A stretch of 64,000 nt of DNA from Chloroflexota bacterium. Lineage in GTDB: Bacteria > Chloroflexota > Anaerolineae > Aggregatilineales > Phototrophicaceae. This document shows, one piece after another, positions 26,679 to 34,802 of this stretch (the first letter of the stretch is position 1; each line of letters begins with the position of its first letter). The stretch lies in assembly GCA_026707745.1 (NCBI GenBank), contig JAPOWG010000007.1, positions 1 through 64,000 on the forward strand, in the 5' to 3' direction. A program made the translations under genes and the position numbers. Below the pieces are notes generated by a model. That model saw nothing but the letters and a program-made list of their open reading frames with translations. It was not told the DNA's origin and did not search any database.

Positions 26679-28337
26679 ATGATAAGGCCCAAATACATAT
26701 TCTGTACTGGCGGTGTCGTAAGTTCAGTTGGCAAGGGGCTGACTGTCGCGGCGATCGGCCGGATTCTAAAGGCGCGCGGTTTAAGAGTTGCGCTACAAAA
26801 ACTGGACCCCTACCTCAATGTTGATCCGGGGACGATGAGCCCTTACCAGCATGGAGAGGTCTTTGTCACCGCTGACGGCGCCGAAACCGACCTTGACTTA
26901 GGGCACTATGAACGCTTCGTCGACGAAAATGTCAGCCGGCTGTCAAATGTCACGGCCGGGCAAGTCTACCTAACGGTAATCGAGAAAGAGCGGAAGGGAG
27001 ACTACCTTGGGGGCACGATACAAGTTGTTCCCCATATAACCAACGAGATCAAGCGCTGCATGAAATTGGTGGGCCAGCGCAGCGGCGCCGATGTTGTCAT
27101 TGTCGAAGTGGGCGGGACAGCCGGCGACATCGAAGGCTTGCCTTTTCTCGAAGCGCTGCGCCAACTGCGCACAGAACTCAAGCGCAGCGAGGCCTTGTAT
27201 GTTCACGTCACGTTCTTGCCGCATATCGGCGCTACCGATGAGCTGAAGACCAAACCGACTCAACATAGCGTTCGTGAACTGCGCGGAATCGGTATCCAGC
27301 CTGATGTGATCATCGCTCGGACCGACCACCCGGTCAACCATGATATCGTCAACAAGATTGCGCTCTTTTGCGATGTTGACGAGGACGCCGTCATTCCCTT
27401 GGAAACGGCGGACAACATCTATGCCGTGCCTTTGCTGATTGAAGAGACAGGTTTGGCTGATTACATTCTCGACCGCTTCAAGATCGAAGCTTCGTCGCCG
27501 GACTTGGGCGAGTGGCGTCAACTGGTAACGCGCTTTCGGGCGGCAAAAGACAAGCTACGCATAGGAATCGTGGGCAAATATGTGGAGCTTCATGATGCCT
27601 ACATGTCGGTGAAGGAGTCGATCGTTCACGCGGCGATACAAAAGGATCAGGATGTCGAGATCGTTTGGATTCATTCTGGCGAATTGGAAAAAGGCAAAGA
27701 TCGGGACAAGCTGCGGGACCTCGACGGAGTTGTGGTCCCTGGCGGTTTTGGTTATCGGGGCATTGAAGGCAAAATCGTAGCGGCCAAGTTCGCGCGGGAG
27801 AACAATGTACCGTATTTGGGATTATGTTTGGGCATGCAAGTTATGTGCATTGAGTTTGCCCGGAACGTGCTCGGGTTGGAAGATGCCAGCAGCTCCGAAT
27901 TCGACGTAAGCACGCCACATCCAATCATTGATCTTATGCTTGAACAGCGCGCGATCACCGATTTGGGCGGTACGATGAGGCTGGGAGAATATCCCTGTGT
28001 ACTGGTCCCTAACTCGCTCGCAGCCCAAGCCTATGGCGTCAAAGATGTCATGGAACGTCATCGTCATCGTTTTGAGTTCAATAATGTGTACAGAGATCTT
28101 TTTGCGAAGAATGGCGTCAGCTTCAGCGGTTTAAGCCCGGATAACGTACTTGTAGAAATCTCTGAACTTCAGGACCATCCATTCATGTTGGGAACTCAGT
28201 TCCATCCGGAATTTCTCAGTCGGCCAAATCGATCTCATCCGCTGTTTTCGGCTTTCGTAGGTGCTTCCGCGGCCTTTCGCGATGCCAAAGCGAGCATGGC
28301 GAGCGCGATGCATTCCGGCATGGAGTCGGCCGAATGA
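26679..28337 (+). CDS. pyrG: CTP synthase
   Basis: The 552-residue product has the N-terminal amidoligase domain KYIFCTGGVVSSVGKGLTVAA, LDPYLNVDPGTMSPYQHGEVF and EVGGTAGDIEG, and the C-terminal class I glutamine amidotransferase domain with PGGFGYRG, the nucleophile in YLGLCLGMQ and the His-Glu pair in FHPEFLSRP. It converts UTP to CTP. The ATG at 26679 is preceded by GGGGGAAG; a frame reaching 26616 is unsupported. Confidence 0.98.
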   Translation: MIRPKYIFCTGGVVSSVGKGLTVAAIGRILKARGLRVALQKLDPYLNVDPGTMSPYQHGEVFVTADGAETDLDLGHYERFVDENVSRLSNVTAGQVYLTVIEKERKGDYLGGTIQVVPHITNEIKRCMKLVGQRSGADVVIVEVGGTAGDIEGLPFLEALRQLRTELKRSEALYVHVTFLPHIGATDELKTKPTQHSVRELRGIGIQPDVIIARTDHPVNHDIVNKIALFCDVDEDAVIPLETADNIYAVPLLIEETGLADYILDRFKIEASSPDLGEWRQLVTRFRAAKDKLRIGIVGKYVELHDAYMSVKESIVHAAIQKDQDVEIVWIHSGELEKGKDRDKLRDLDGVVVPGGFGYRGIEGKIVAAKFARENNVPYLGLCLGMQVMCIEFARNVLGLEDASSSEFDVSTPHPIIDLMLEQRAITDLGGTMRLGEYPCVLVPNSLAAQAYGVKDVMERHRHRFEFNNVYRDLFAKNGVSFSGLSPDNVLVEISELQDHPFMLGTQFHPEFLSRPNRSHPLFSAFVGASAAFRDAKASMASAMHSGMESAE

Positions 28338-28425
28338 GCCCTCAGGGAGCATGTGGATCCCTTATTCCTGCGTGGATCTCGCCGATTCTTGGTCCGGCTA
28401 GTAATTTGTTTACGAGGAATGTGAT

Positions 28426-29466
28426 ATGGGCCTACGCGAATTCGTTGCCGCTATCCCAAAAGTGGATCTCAACCTGCAGTTGACCGGCGCCTTTGTTGAC
28501 GATGGTTTGCTGATGATCGCGCGCCAAAATGGCGTTCCAGCAGAGACGGATGATTTTGCATACTGGACTGATTTGCTGGTCAATCCCGATTATCAGCGTA
28601 TCGATGAACTGGCCGCCGTCGCCGGAAGTTGGGTGAGATATCCAGAGGATATTGCGCGGGTCGTATATGATATCGGCGTTGGGCTTGCCAAGGCGGGGGT
28701 CAGTTATGCTGAAGTAGCTGTCACGCCATCCGAATTCATGCAGAATTCTTCAATGAGCATTGACGTGTTTATTAACGCGCTCAATGATGGCCGAGACCGC
28801 GCGCTGCGGGGTTGGGATGTCGACATGTCTTGGATCCTTTGCATTCCGCGGGACAATCCGAGAGTCGGCGACGACGTGGCGCGCTGGGCGACTAGCGCTA
28901 CGGCGAAGAGTGGAAACGTGGTAGCTCTCGGGCTGATCGGGGAAGAGGATGCGCAACCGGTGGGCCAGTTCAAACGCGCATTTGCAACCGCTCGCAAGAA
29001 GGGGATATTTACCGTAGCGCAGGCCGGCAGCAGCATGGGCGCCGATGGGTTGATGTCAGCGTTGGAGGAACTGGAACCGTACCGGCTTACCGAAACCTGG
29101 GGTATCCATAGTCACCCGGACATCATCAACAGTCTTGCCGAATCCGGCACTCCCATTGTTGTTTCCATAAGTCGCGCGCTGCGGCGCGGCTTGGTCGACG
29201 ATGCCTCCGCTTATCCTCTCCGAACGCTTGTGGACAATAACGTTCAAGTGCTTTTGGCCTCGGGCATGCCAAGACTTTACCGGAGCTCTCTTGTGGATGA
29301 ATACGTAATGGCGGTCGAGCAATGCGGGTTGGACCTTACAGATGTCGTCGACCTGGCTCGAAGATCCATTCAACTGTCGTTCCTGGAAGACGAGCGGAAG
29401 AAAACCTTGCTTGATAAGTTCGACAAGCAACTGGAATTCGCCAAGTTAAGCCATCTAGACAATTAA
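28426..29466 (+). CDS. Adenosine-deaminase-family pseudoenzyme
   Basis: The 346-residue product aligns by eye along the whole adenosine/AMP deaminase barrel: PKVDLNLQLTGA near residue 11, then the middle helices and the end PLRTLVDNNVQVLLASGMP ... FLEDERKKTLLDKF. Every metal and catalytic position I can place has changed. The usual HxH of strand 1 is Asn16-x-Gln18. The HAGE motif is QAGS (199-202). The RIGHG motif reads WGIHS. The NTDDP motif reads ASGMP (278-282). Deamination is therefore unlikely; ligand binding or another role is an inference. The ATG has GAGGAAT eight bases upstream. The gene follows pyrG by 88 bases. Confidence 0.85.
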   Translation: MGLREFVAAIPKVDLNLQLTGAFVDDGLLMIARQNGVPAETDDFAYWTDLLVNPDYQRIDELAAVAGSWVRYPEDIARVVYDIGVGLAKAGVSYAEVAVTPSEFMQNSSMSIDVFINALNDGRDRALRGWDVDMSWILCIPRDNPRVGDDVARWATSATAKSGNVVALGLIGEEDAQPVGQFKRAFATARKKGIFTVAQAGSSMGADGLMSALEELEPYRLTETWGIHSHPDIINSLAESGTPIVVSISRALRRGLVDDASAYPLRTLVDNNVQVLLASGMPRLYRSSLVDEYVMAVEQCGLDLTDVVDLARRSIQLSFLEDERKKTLLDKFDKQLEFAKLSHLDN

Positions 29467-29515
29467 AGGCGGATGGATGCCGCCGCCAAAGATAGCCATG
29501 GTACGAGGGCCGCGC

Positions 29516-29953
29516 CTATTCAACCGGGGTCACGGTAATATTGCCATAGAGGCTGTCATCCACCGGCATGGTAACGAGAAGGCGATTGCCATTTTCCACT
29601 TTTGCCCGCGCTTCGTTTCCCTTCACAGGTATTGACAGTTCGACCGAGCGAGTGACACGGCCAAAGCGCCGCTCCTGCAGGAAGTAGCGCGCTGTTGTCG
29701 GCGTAGATTCGGCTTCCGTTTGAAGCGAGATCGTCAGCACGTTGCTTTCGAGGCTGATCTCAATGCTTTCCTTGAGCAAGCCATCAATGGCCGCCGTGCG
29801 GATTACAAGTTGATCCTCGGCTTCGTACATATCAAGCGCGAGCTGCTCTGGCCCGCTTGTGACATTTCGGATACCTTTTTCGATCTGTTTGCTGATGTGC
29901 TCGCCAATGTTTTGTATTTCTTTCATTGGGTCGAATCGTTGTTCTCCGGTCAT
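29516..29953 (-). CDS. Hsp20/alpha-crystallin small heat-shock protein
   Basis: The 145-residue product has a short polar N-terminal arm and an alpha-crystallin domain from about 45: LALDMYEAEDQLVIRTAAIDGL, then SLESNVLTISLQ and RRFGRVTRSVELSIPV, with AKVENGNRLLVTMP. The C-terminal NITVTPVE contains an I-x-V oligomerisation-like motif. It should act as an ATP-independent holdase. The ATG at 29953 has GGAGACAAA directly upstream; starts at 29980 or 29965 lack this. It converges on the pyrG-side gene with 49 bases between. Confidence 0.92.
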   Translation of the reverse strand: MTGEQRFDPMKEIQNIGEHISKQIEKGIRNVTSGPEQLALDMYEAEDQLVIRTAAIDGLLKESIEISLESNVLTISLQTEAESTPTTARYFLQERRFGRVTRSVELSIPVKGNEARAKVENGNRLLVTMPVDDSLYGNITVTPVE

Positions 29954-30128
29954 TTTGTCTCCTGGCATCAAAGGCTTCACTCATATTATACGAGTTTCGG
30001 CAAAATCGGTCGCAAGACCTGAGGCGCCTCGCCATTTATACGTCACGGCAGAGAACGATTTCAAGTCTTTCATAAATCACTGTCATCGGATATGATTCGG
30101 CGCACTCGATTTTGGAAGTGGAAACCTT

Positions 30129-30962
30129 ATGCCAAGGGTAGCGTATCAAGGGATTCCTGGCGCGAATTCAGAAATCGCGGTGCGGCAGCACTTCGGCCCC
30201 GATGTGGATTGTCTGCCTTGTCAGGATTTCAATAGTCTCTTCGACGCCTTGCAGTCGGGTGAAGCTGATTACAGCTTGCTGCCGGTAGAGAACGCCCTCG
30301 CGGGCTCGGTCAGTGGCGCTTACGAAATGCTGCTCGACCACGATGTGCGTATCCAGGCGGAGGTAATCCTTCACGTTCACCATGCCTTGCTGGGGACTGC
30401 TGGAACGAGCTTGAACGATATCAAGCTAGTTCGCTCCCACCCGCAAGCCTTGATGCAATGCGAAAGATTTCTGAAACGCTACAATTTGGAACCTGTGGGA
30501 TGGTACGATACGGCTGGCTCGGCACATGACCTCTCCCATGATCCACAGCCGGGCGTGGGTGTAATCGCGACGGAATTGGCGGCGGAGCTTTATGGTTTGG
30601 AGATAGTCGCTAAGGAAATCGAGGACGAGCCATATAACTATACGCGATTCCTTTTGATGGGCCACGGCGATCCAGAACCTTCGGATTACAACAAGACCTC
30701 AATCGTATTCGCCACGCGTAATCAGCCCGCGGCGCTGTATCAATGCCTGGGAGAGTTCGCCACGCGAGATTTGAACTTGACCAAGCTGGAATCCCGTCCT
30801 CGCCGCAACAGACCCTGGGAGCCTTTGTTTTATCTCGACTTTGAGGGGCACTGGCAAGACCCGAAGTGTCAGGATGTATTGACGCAATTGTTGCACTTGA
30901 CATCATTTGTAAAAATGCTGGGATCTTATCCCGCTGTACGATCCGGCACCGTAGGCATGTAA
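30129..30962 (+). CDS. pheA: Prephenate dehydratase with ACT domain
   Basis: The 277-residue product starts VAYQGIPGANSEIAVRQHFG and carries LPVENALAGSV, the catalytic YNYTRFLL motif near residue 178, then a C-terminal ACT domain with NLTKLESRPRRNRPWEP near 217. It makes phenylpyruvate from prephenate, and the ACT ESRP motif is the phenylalanine feedback site. No chorismate mutase domain is fused. It precedes asd by 14 bases on the same strand, so the two form an amino-acid biosynthesis operon. A TATGAT at 30089 could be the -10 box. Confidence 0.96.
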   Translation: MPRVAYQGIPGANSEIAVRQHFGPDVDCLPCQDFNSLFDALQSGEADYSLLPVENALAGSVSGAYEMLLDHDVRIQAEVILHVHHALLGTAGTSLNDIKLVRSHPQALMQCERFLKRYNLEPVGWYDTAGSAHDLSHDPQPGVGVIATELAAELYGLEIVAKEIEDEPYNYTRFLLMGHGDPEPSDYNKTSIVFATRNQPAALYQCLGEFATRDLNLTKLESRPRRNRPWEPLFYLDFEGHWQDPKCQDVLTQLLHLTSFVKMLGSYPAVRSGTVGM

Positions 30963-30976
30963 GGCAGGTTTAGACG

Positions 30977-32059
30977 ATGGAAAAAACTGATGTAGCGGTT
31001 CTGGGCGCAACCGGCGCCGTCGGACAGCGGTTCATTCAATTGCTGGAAGGGCATCCCTGGTTTCAGGTACGCGAAGTCATAGGTTCGAGCCGCAGCGCGG
31101 GCAAACACTACGGCGAAGCCGCTCACTGGGTGCTTGATGACAATCCGCCGGACGATGTGGCTAAACTGACCGTGAAAGCGCTGAACGACCCGTTGGATTC
31201 TCCATTAGTGTTCTCGGCCTTACCCAAGGAAGCGGCGATAGATCGCGAAGTGGAGTTGGCCGAGGCTGGTCACGTTGTTTGTACAAATGTATCTGTAAAC
31301 CGTATGGCGCCGGATGTCCCTCTAATGTTGCCAGAGGTCAATGCGGATCATGTTGGCTTGATCAGTGTACAGCGTTATCGGAGGGGTTGGTCTGGGGGCG
31401 CGCTGGTGGCGAACTCAAACTGTACGGTGATGCCGGTGGTCATGTCCTTGAAGCCGCTCTTGAAATATGGGATTCGCCGCCTACACCTGGTCAGTGAGCA
31501 AGCCCTTAGCGGGGCGGGCTATCCCGGTGTGCCTTCGTTGGACATCCTGGACAATATCATCCCCTATGTACCGGGCGACGAGAACAAGATGGAGACCGAA
31601 TCGCGCAAGATGCTCGGACGCTTTCGCGACGGCGCGATTGATGAATTGGAAATGATTGTCAGCGCTACTTGCACGCGGGTGCCGGTGACTGATGGCCACT
31701 TGGTGAATATCTCGGTCGAGCTTGAAGAGGCGCCGGATTGCGAGACGATCATCAAGGACTGGGTGACCTTTCGCGGACCGGACCCGGTGCCCTCGCTGCC
31801 GAGCGCGCCCAGCAGTCCGCTACAGTATCTGGAGCAAATTGACCGCCCACAGCCCAGACGCGACCGCGAGGCCGGTCAGGGCATGGTGACGAGTATTGGA
31901 CGCCTGCGCGAATGTCCCATCCTGGGTTACAAGTTTGCGGCGCTTTCGCACAATACGGTTCGGGGCGCCGCGGGATGCAGTATCTTGAACGCGGAATTAC
32001 TGGCGGTGGAGGGATACATTCAAGGTTCGCCCCTGGCGGAAGTTGCTATGGCGAAGTGA
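30977..32059 (+). CDS. asd: Aspartate-semialdehyde dehydrogenase
   Basis: The 360-residue product starts with the NADP site VAVLGATGAVGQRFIQLLEGHPWF, then SALPKEAA and the catalytic Cys in NSNCTVMPVVMSL near residue 157, with TCTRVPVTDGH later. The sequence style is that of the longer archaeal/fungal-type branch. It makes aspartate semialdehyde for lysine/DAP, threonine and methionine synthesis. It is co-transcribed with pheA 14 bases upstream and converges with the transpeptidase gene. Confidence 0.95.
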   Translation: MEKTDVAVLGATGAVGQRFIQLLEGHPWFQVREVIGSSRSAGKHYGEAAHWVLDDNPPDDVAKLTVKALNDPLDSPLVFSALPKEAAIDREVELAEAGHVVCTNVSVNRMAPDVPLMLPEVNADHVGLISVQRYRRGWSGGALVANSNCTVMPVVMSLKPLLKYGIRRLHLVSEQALSGAGYPGVPSLDILDNIIPYVPGDENKMETESRKMLGRFRDGAIDELEMIVSATCTRVPVTDGHLVNISVELEEAPDCETIIKDWVTFRGPDPVPSLPSAPSSPLQYLEQIDRPQPRRDREAGQGMVTSIGRLRECPILGYKFAALSHNTVRGAAGCSILNAELLAVEGYIQGSPLAEVAMAK

Positions 32060-32076
32060 CCGCCGTGAATTGACGC

Positions 32077-33108
32077 TCAATTGTACTCGCCGCTCGAGTA
32101 GACATAGACTGCCGGACCGATATAGTCCTCGTTTGCAAAGTCGTATTCGTCTTCCGCCCATTGGAACAACCAGTGCGCGTCGGTAATCGTCATGTTTACG
32201 CAACCGTGGCTCTTGCGATAGCCGAATCCGTCGTGCCAGTAAGCGCCGTGTAAGGCAATGTCCCCATCGAAATACATCGTCCAGGGCACTTCTTCGAGAT
32301 AATAGAAGTCAGGCTGATTGTAGGCACCGCTCATGAGCGTTCGGGGGAAACGCACGTAGACGTGAAAAACGCCTTCATTGGTCGGCCATTCTTCCAGGCC
32401 CGAGGATATCAATGTGGCAAAGACCGGTCTGTCACCTTCGTAGGCGATAGCAACTTGTTCGTAGAGGTCAACGCTGACCCATTTATGAGTATCAACTCCT
32501 TCCGGTATTTCCACTGGCAAGAGCTTGGCGACCTTGAACTGATGCACCCACTGATTGGTACCGATTTGGTACCAGTTGTAGCCATCAACTTCGACAGTTG
32601 AGTAGATGTTCACCCGGGAGTAGCGATAGAGGAACCGGTTGCTCGCGTCCTCGGGTCCGCCCGGGGTTTTTGAACCGTTCAAATGACGCAAGGTCCAGGC
32701 CATGGTATAGGGAAGTCCCTGGTTCGGCAATTTCACACCCGCAAACCTTGATGGCGTCCACGGCTCTCCCAGCCTATCGGACAAGACCCACTTGCCGTCG
32801 CCTATTTGCGTCCAGCCGTCCAATTCTCCCTGCACGGTGACGAAGCTGTATCCTGTGCCGAGCCTTTCTATTATCGCTCCGGCCGGTTGATCGTAGATGT
32901 CCAGTTCGGCACTGACTTGTCGGTATTCTCGGTCGTAGAGCAGTTCTTCATCGATCTGCAATGGAACCACCCGTGGAGTGGGGTACGAAGCGATGGCGCT
33001 TTGATCCAGACCACAGCTTCCAACCGCGCAACTATTCTGCGCGCTGGCCAAGCCAGATATATTCAGGATCAGGATATATACAAGTATGGAAACAGGTGAC
33101 CGCAGCAT
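32077..33108 (-). CDS. Secreted L,D-transpeptidase (YkuD domain)
   Basis: The 343-residue product has a signal peptide (about 1-23, ILVYILILNISGLASAQ) and two SH3-like modules around 60-100 and 150-190. The C-terminal YkuD domain holds HGAYWHDGFGYRKSHGCVNM, with the nucleophilic Cys in SHGC near residue 305. It should form 3-3 peptidoglycan cross-links or attach proteins to peptidoglycan. It fits the LysM and M23 wall genes at the left of the window. It is divergent from the glucokinase gene with 251 bases between. Confidence 0.93.
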   Translation of the reverse strand: MLRSPVSILVYILILNISGLASAQNSCAVGSCGLDQSAIASYPTPRVVPLQIDEELLYDREYRQVSAELDIYDQPAGAIIERLGTGYSFVTVQGELDGWTQIGDGKWVLSDRLGEPWTPSRFAGVKLPNQGLPYTMAWTLRHLNGSKTPGGPEDASNRFLYRYSRVNIYSTVEVDGYNWYQIGTNQWVHQFKVAKLLPVEIPEGVDTHKWVSVDLYEQVAIAYEGDRPVFATLISSGLEEWPTNEGVFHVYVRFPRTLMSGAYNQPDFYYLEEVPWTMYFDGDIALHGAYWHDGFGYRKSHGCVNMTITDAHWLFQWAEDEYDFANEDYIGPAVYVYSSGEYN

Positions 33109-33292
33109 TTGCTATCCCATAGAGTTGGACAAGTACTCTTCACTATCACTATAAAGGCCAAGCGCGCAGGAATTCAAGCTCGCTTGTCAGCGCACAGAGC
33201 AATCGTAGGTTTACGCGCCTCGTAGCTTCGAACATAGAAATCACCGCCGGCTCTAGAATATCCGATAGCGTGTCTTGAAGTGCGCCTACATT

Positions 33293-33320
33293 ATGACATA
33301 GTTTGCGAATTTGGTATGAT
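33293..33320 (+). promoter_or_regulatory. ppgK promoter
   Basis: ATGACA (33293-33298) and TATGAT (33315-33320) are 16 bases apart. Transcription would start near 33327, about 33 bases before the ATG. Confidence 0.5.
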
Positions 33321-33359
33321 TGAACAATTTCATTTCGAGAACAGCGAGAGGGCAGAAGT

Positions 33360-34097
33360 ATGGAGGTCTTGGGCATAGATATTGGCGGGTCGGGCATCAA
33401 AGGCGCAATTGTCGATACCTGCAAGGGCGCATTCGTCGGCGAGCGCCTTCGCATAGAAACGCCGCAACCTGCCAAACCTGAACCCGTTGCGGGTGTCGTC
33501 GGCGAGATTGTCAGGCACTTTAGCTGGAAAGGACCAGTAGGCTGCACTTTTCCTGCTGTCGTGCAGCACGGGATCGCCCGTACGGCGGCAAATGTCGACA
33601 GCGAGTGGATTGATACCGACGCGCAGGCGCTCTTTCGGGCGGCTAGCGGCAATTCGGTGCTGGTCCTCAATGATGCAGACGCTGCCGGCATCGCGGAATT
33701 ACAATTTGGCGCCGGGAAAGACCAGGGCGGCTTAGTTGTCATCCTGACCTTGGGCACCGGGGTCGGCAGCGCATTTTTCATAGACGGCGTTTTAATACCG
33801 AACACCGAATTTGGTCATCTCATCATTCGGGGTAAAGACGCCGAAGATCGCACGTCTGATCGCGGACGCCAGGAAAACGAATACACTTGGCGTAAGTGGG
33901 GCAAGTACGTTTCTGAGCACCTGCGCTATATTGAGGCGCTCTTCACTCCGGATATTTTCATTATCGGGGGTGGCATCAGCAAGAAATACGATAAGTTCTT
34001 TCCTCATATTTCTTGCGCTACAAAAGTCGTACCAGCGCAATTGCGCAATCGAGCCGGGATTATTGGCGCGGCAATTGCTGCCGGCGAGCTAGTCTAA
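33360..34097 (+). CDS. ppgK: Polyphosphate glucokinase (ROK family)
   Basis: The 245-residue product has the phosphate loop LGIDIGGSGIKGAIVD, GPVGCTFPAVVQHG, LNDADAAGIAELQFGAG, LTLGTGVGSAFF and the IIGGGISKKYDKFF end. Length and the EFGHLIIRGKDAE segment match polyphosphate glucokinases, which phosphorylate glucose with polyphosphate and sometimes ATP. The zinc-binding CxCGxxGC motif of other ROK proteins is absent, as is usual in this subgroup. The gene is monocistronic and is followed by a dispersed repeat. Confidence 0.93.
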   Translation: MEVLGIDIGGSGIKGAIVDTCKGAFVGERLRIETPQPAKPEPVAGVVGEIVRHFSWKGPVGCTFPAVVQHGIARTAANVDSEWIDTDAQALFRAASGNSVLVLNDADAAGIAELQFGAGKDQGGLVVILTLGTGVGSAFFIDGVLIPNTEFGHLIIRGKDAEDRTSDRGRQENEYTWRKWGKYVSEHLRYIEALFTPDIFIIGGGISKKYDKFFPHISCATKVVPAQLRNRAGIIGAAIAAGELV

Positions 34098-34114
34098 AAC
34101 TATCTTCTGTTCAA

Positions 34115-34200
34115 AGACGCTCGGCGCGCAACCAGTGAATTTGGGTTACGGTGGTCACAGAAGATAATAAACCTGCTCGGCTACCGTAAATTGCGGTTTG
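34115..34200 (+). repeat. Dispersed intergenic repeat, copy A
   Basis: It begins AGACGCTCGGCGCGCAACC, has CACAGAAGATAATAAACC and CTGCTCGGCTACCG, and ends in the hairpin ACCGTA-AAT-TGCGGT. It fills the convergent gap between ppgK and the flavin reductase gene. Confidence 0.75.
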
Positions 34201-34222
34201 TCAAAAATTGAAGAAGCATTGA

Positions 34223-34726
34223 CTACTTTTCCTCGGTAGCCGCAAAAGTTCCCCAGAGTCGGTTGTGATACAAGAGCGGCGTTTTGTCGGTTGTCCAGCC
34301 GCCTTCCTGAACATGACCGACAAACATGGAATTCTCGCCCACATTGATCATGTGCTCGACCGTGCAGCTAAGCCATGCCATCGCATCGGGGATGATTGGA
34401 TCGCCTAGAGAGGTCGTATCGCAGTCTAGCCCGTCGAAGCGGTTGTCAAGTTTATCATCGTAGTAACCGGCAAATCGCTTGCCCAGTTCCAATTGCTGGT
34501 CGGAAAGAATGCTTACCGAGAAATGCCCTTCACGCGCCATGTAAGCGCGGGTATCGAGCCGATTGGCGATGTTCAGGCAAACCAGGGGCGGGGTCATGCT
34601 CACGCTGGCAAAGGAGTTGACTGTTATCGCCTGCCAATCTCCCTCGGAGGAAACAGATACTACGGTGATGCCAGCCGTCCAGCAGGCGAGGATGTTCTTG
34701 AATACTTGACCGTCGACTTCGCTCAT
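34223..34726 (-). CDS. Flavin reductase-like protein (FMN-binding split barrel)
   Basis: The 167-residue product has TAGITVVSVSSEGDWQAITVNSFASVSMTPPLVCLNI, the FMN phosphate-binding part of this family, HFSVSILSDQQLELGKRFAG and the GENSMFVGHV motif. It should reduce FMN or FAD with NAD(P)H for a partner oxygenase or serve as a general reductase; no partner is next to it. AAGGAG lies six bases before the ATG. Confidence 0.9.
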   Translation of the reverse strand: MSEVDGQVFKNILACWTAGITVVSVSSEGDWQAITVNSFASVSMTPPLVCLNIANRLDTRAYMAREGHFSVSILSDQQLELGKRFAGYYDDKLDNRFDGLDCDTTSLGDPIIPDAMAWLSCTVEHMINVGENSMFVGHVQEGGWTTDKTPLLYHNRLWGTFAATEEK

Positions 34727-34802
34727 GAAATCTCCTTCTGTGTTGGGGCATTCTAGTTGGACTTGCTGGAAATTTCACCAGCGAAAACTGAGAGCGTATC
34801 CG

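Noticed and set aside
29467..29515. Hairpin GGCGG-ATGGATG-CCGCC as terminator
   Set aside because: The stem is only five pairs and no T-tract follows.
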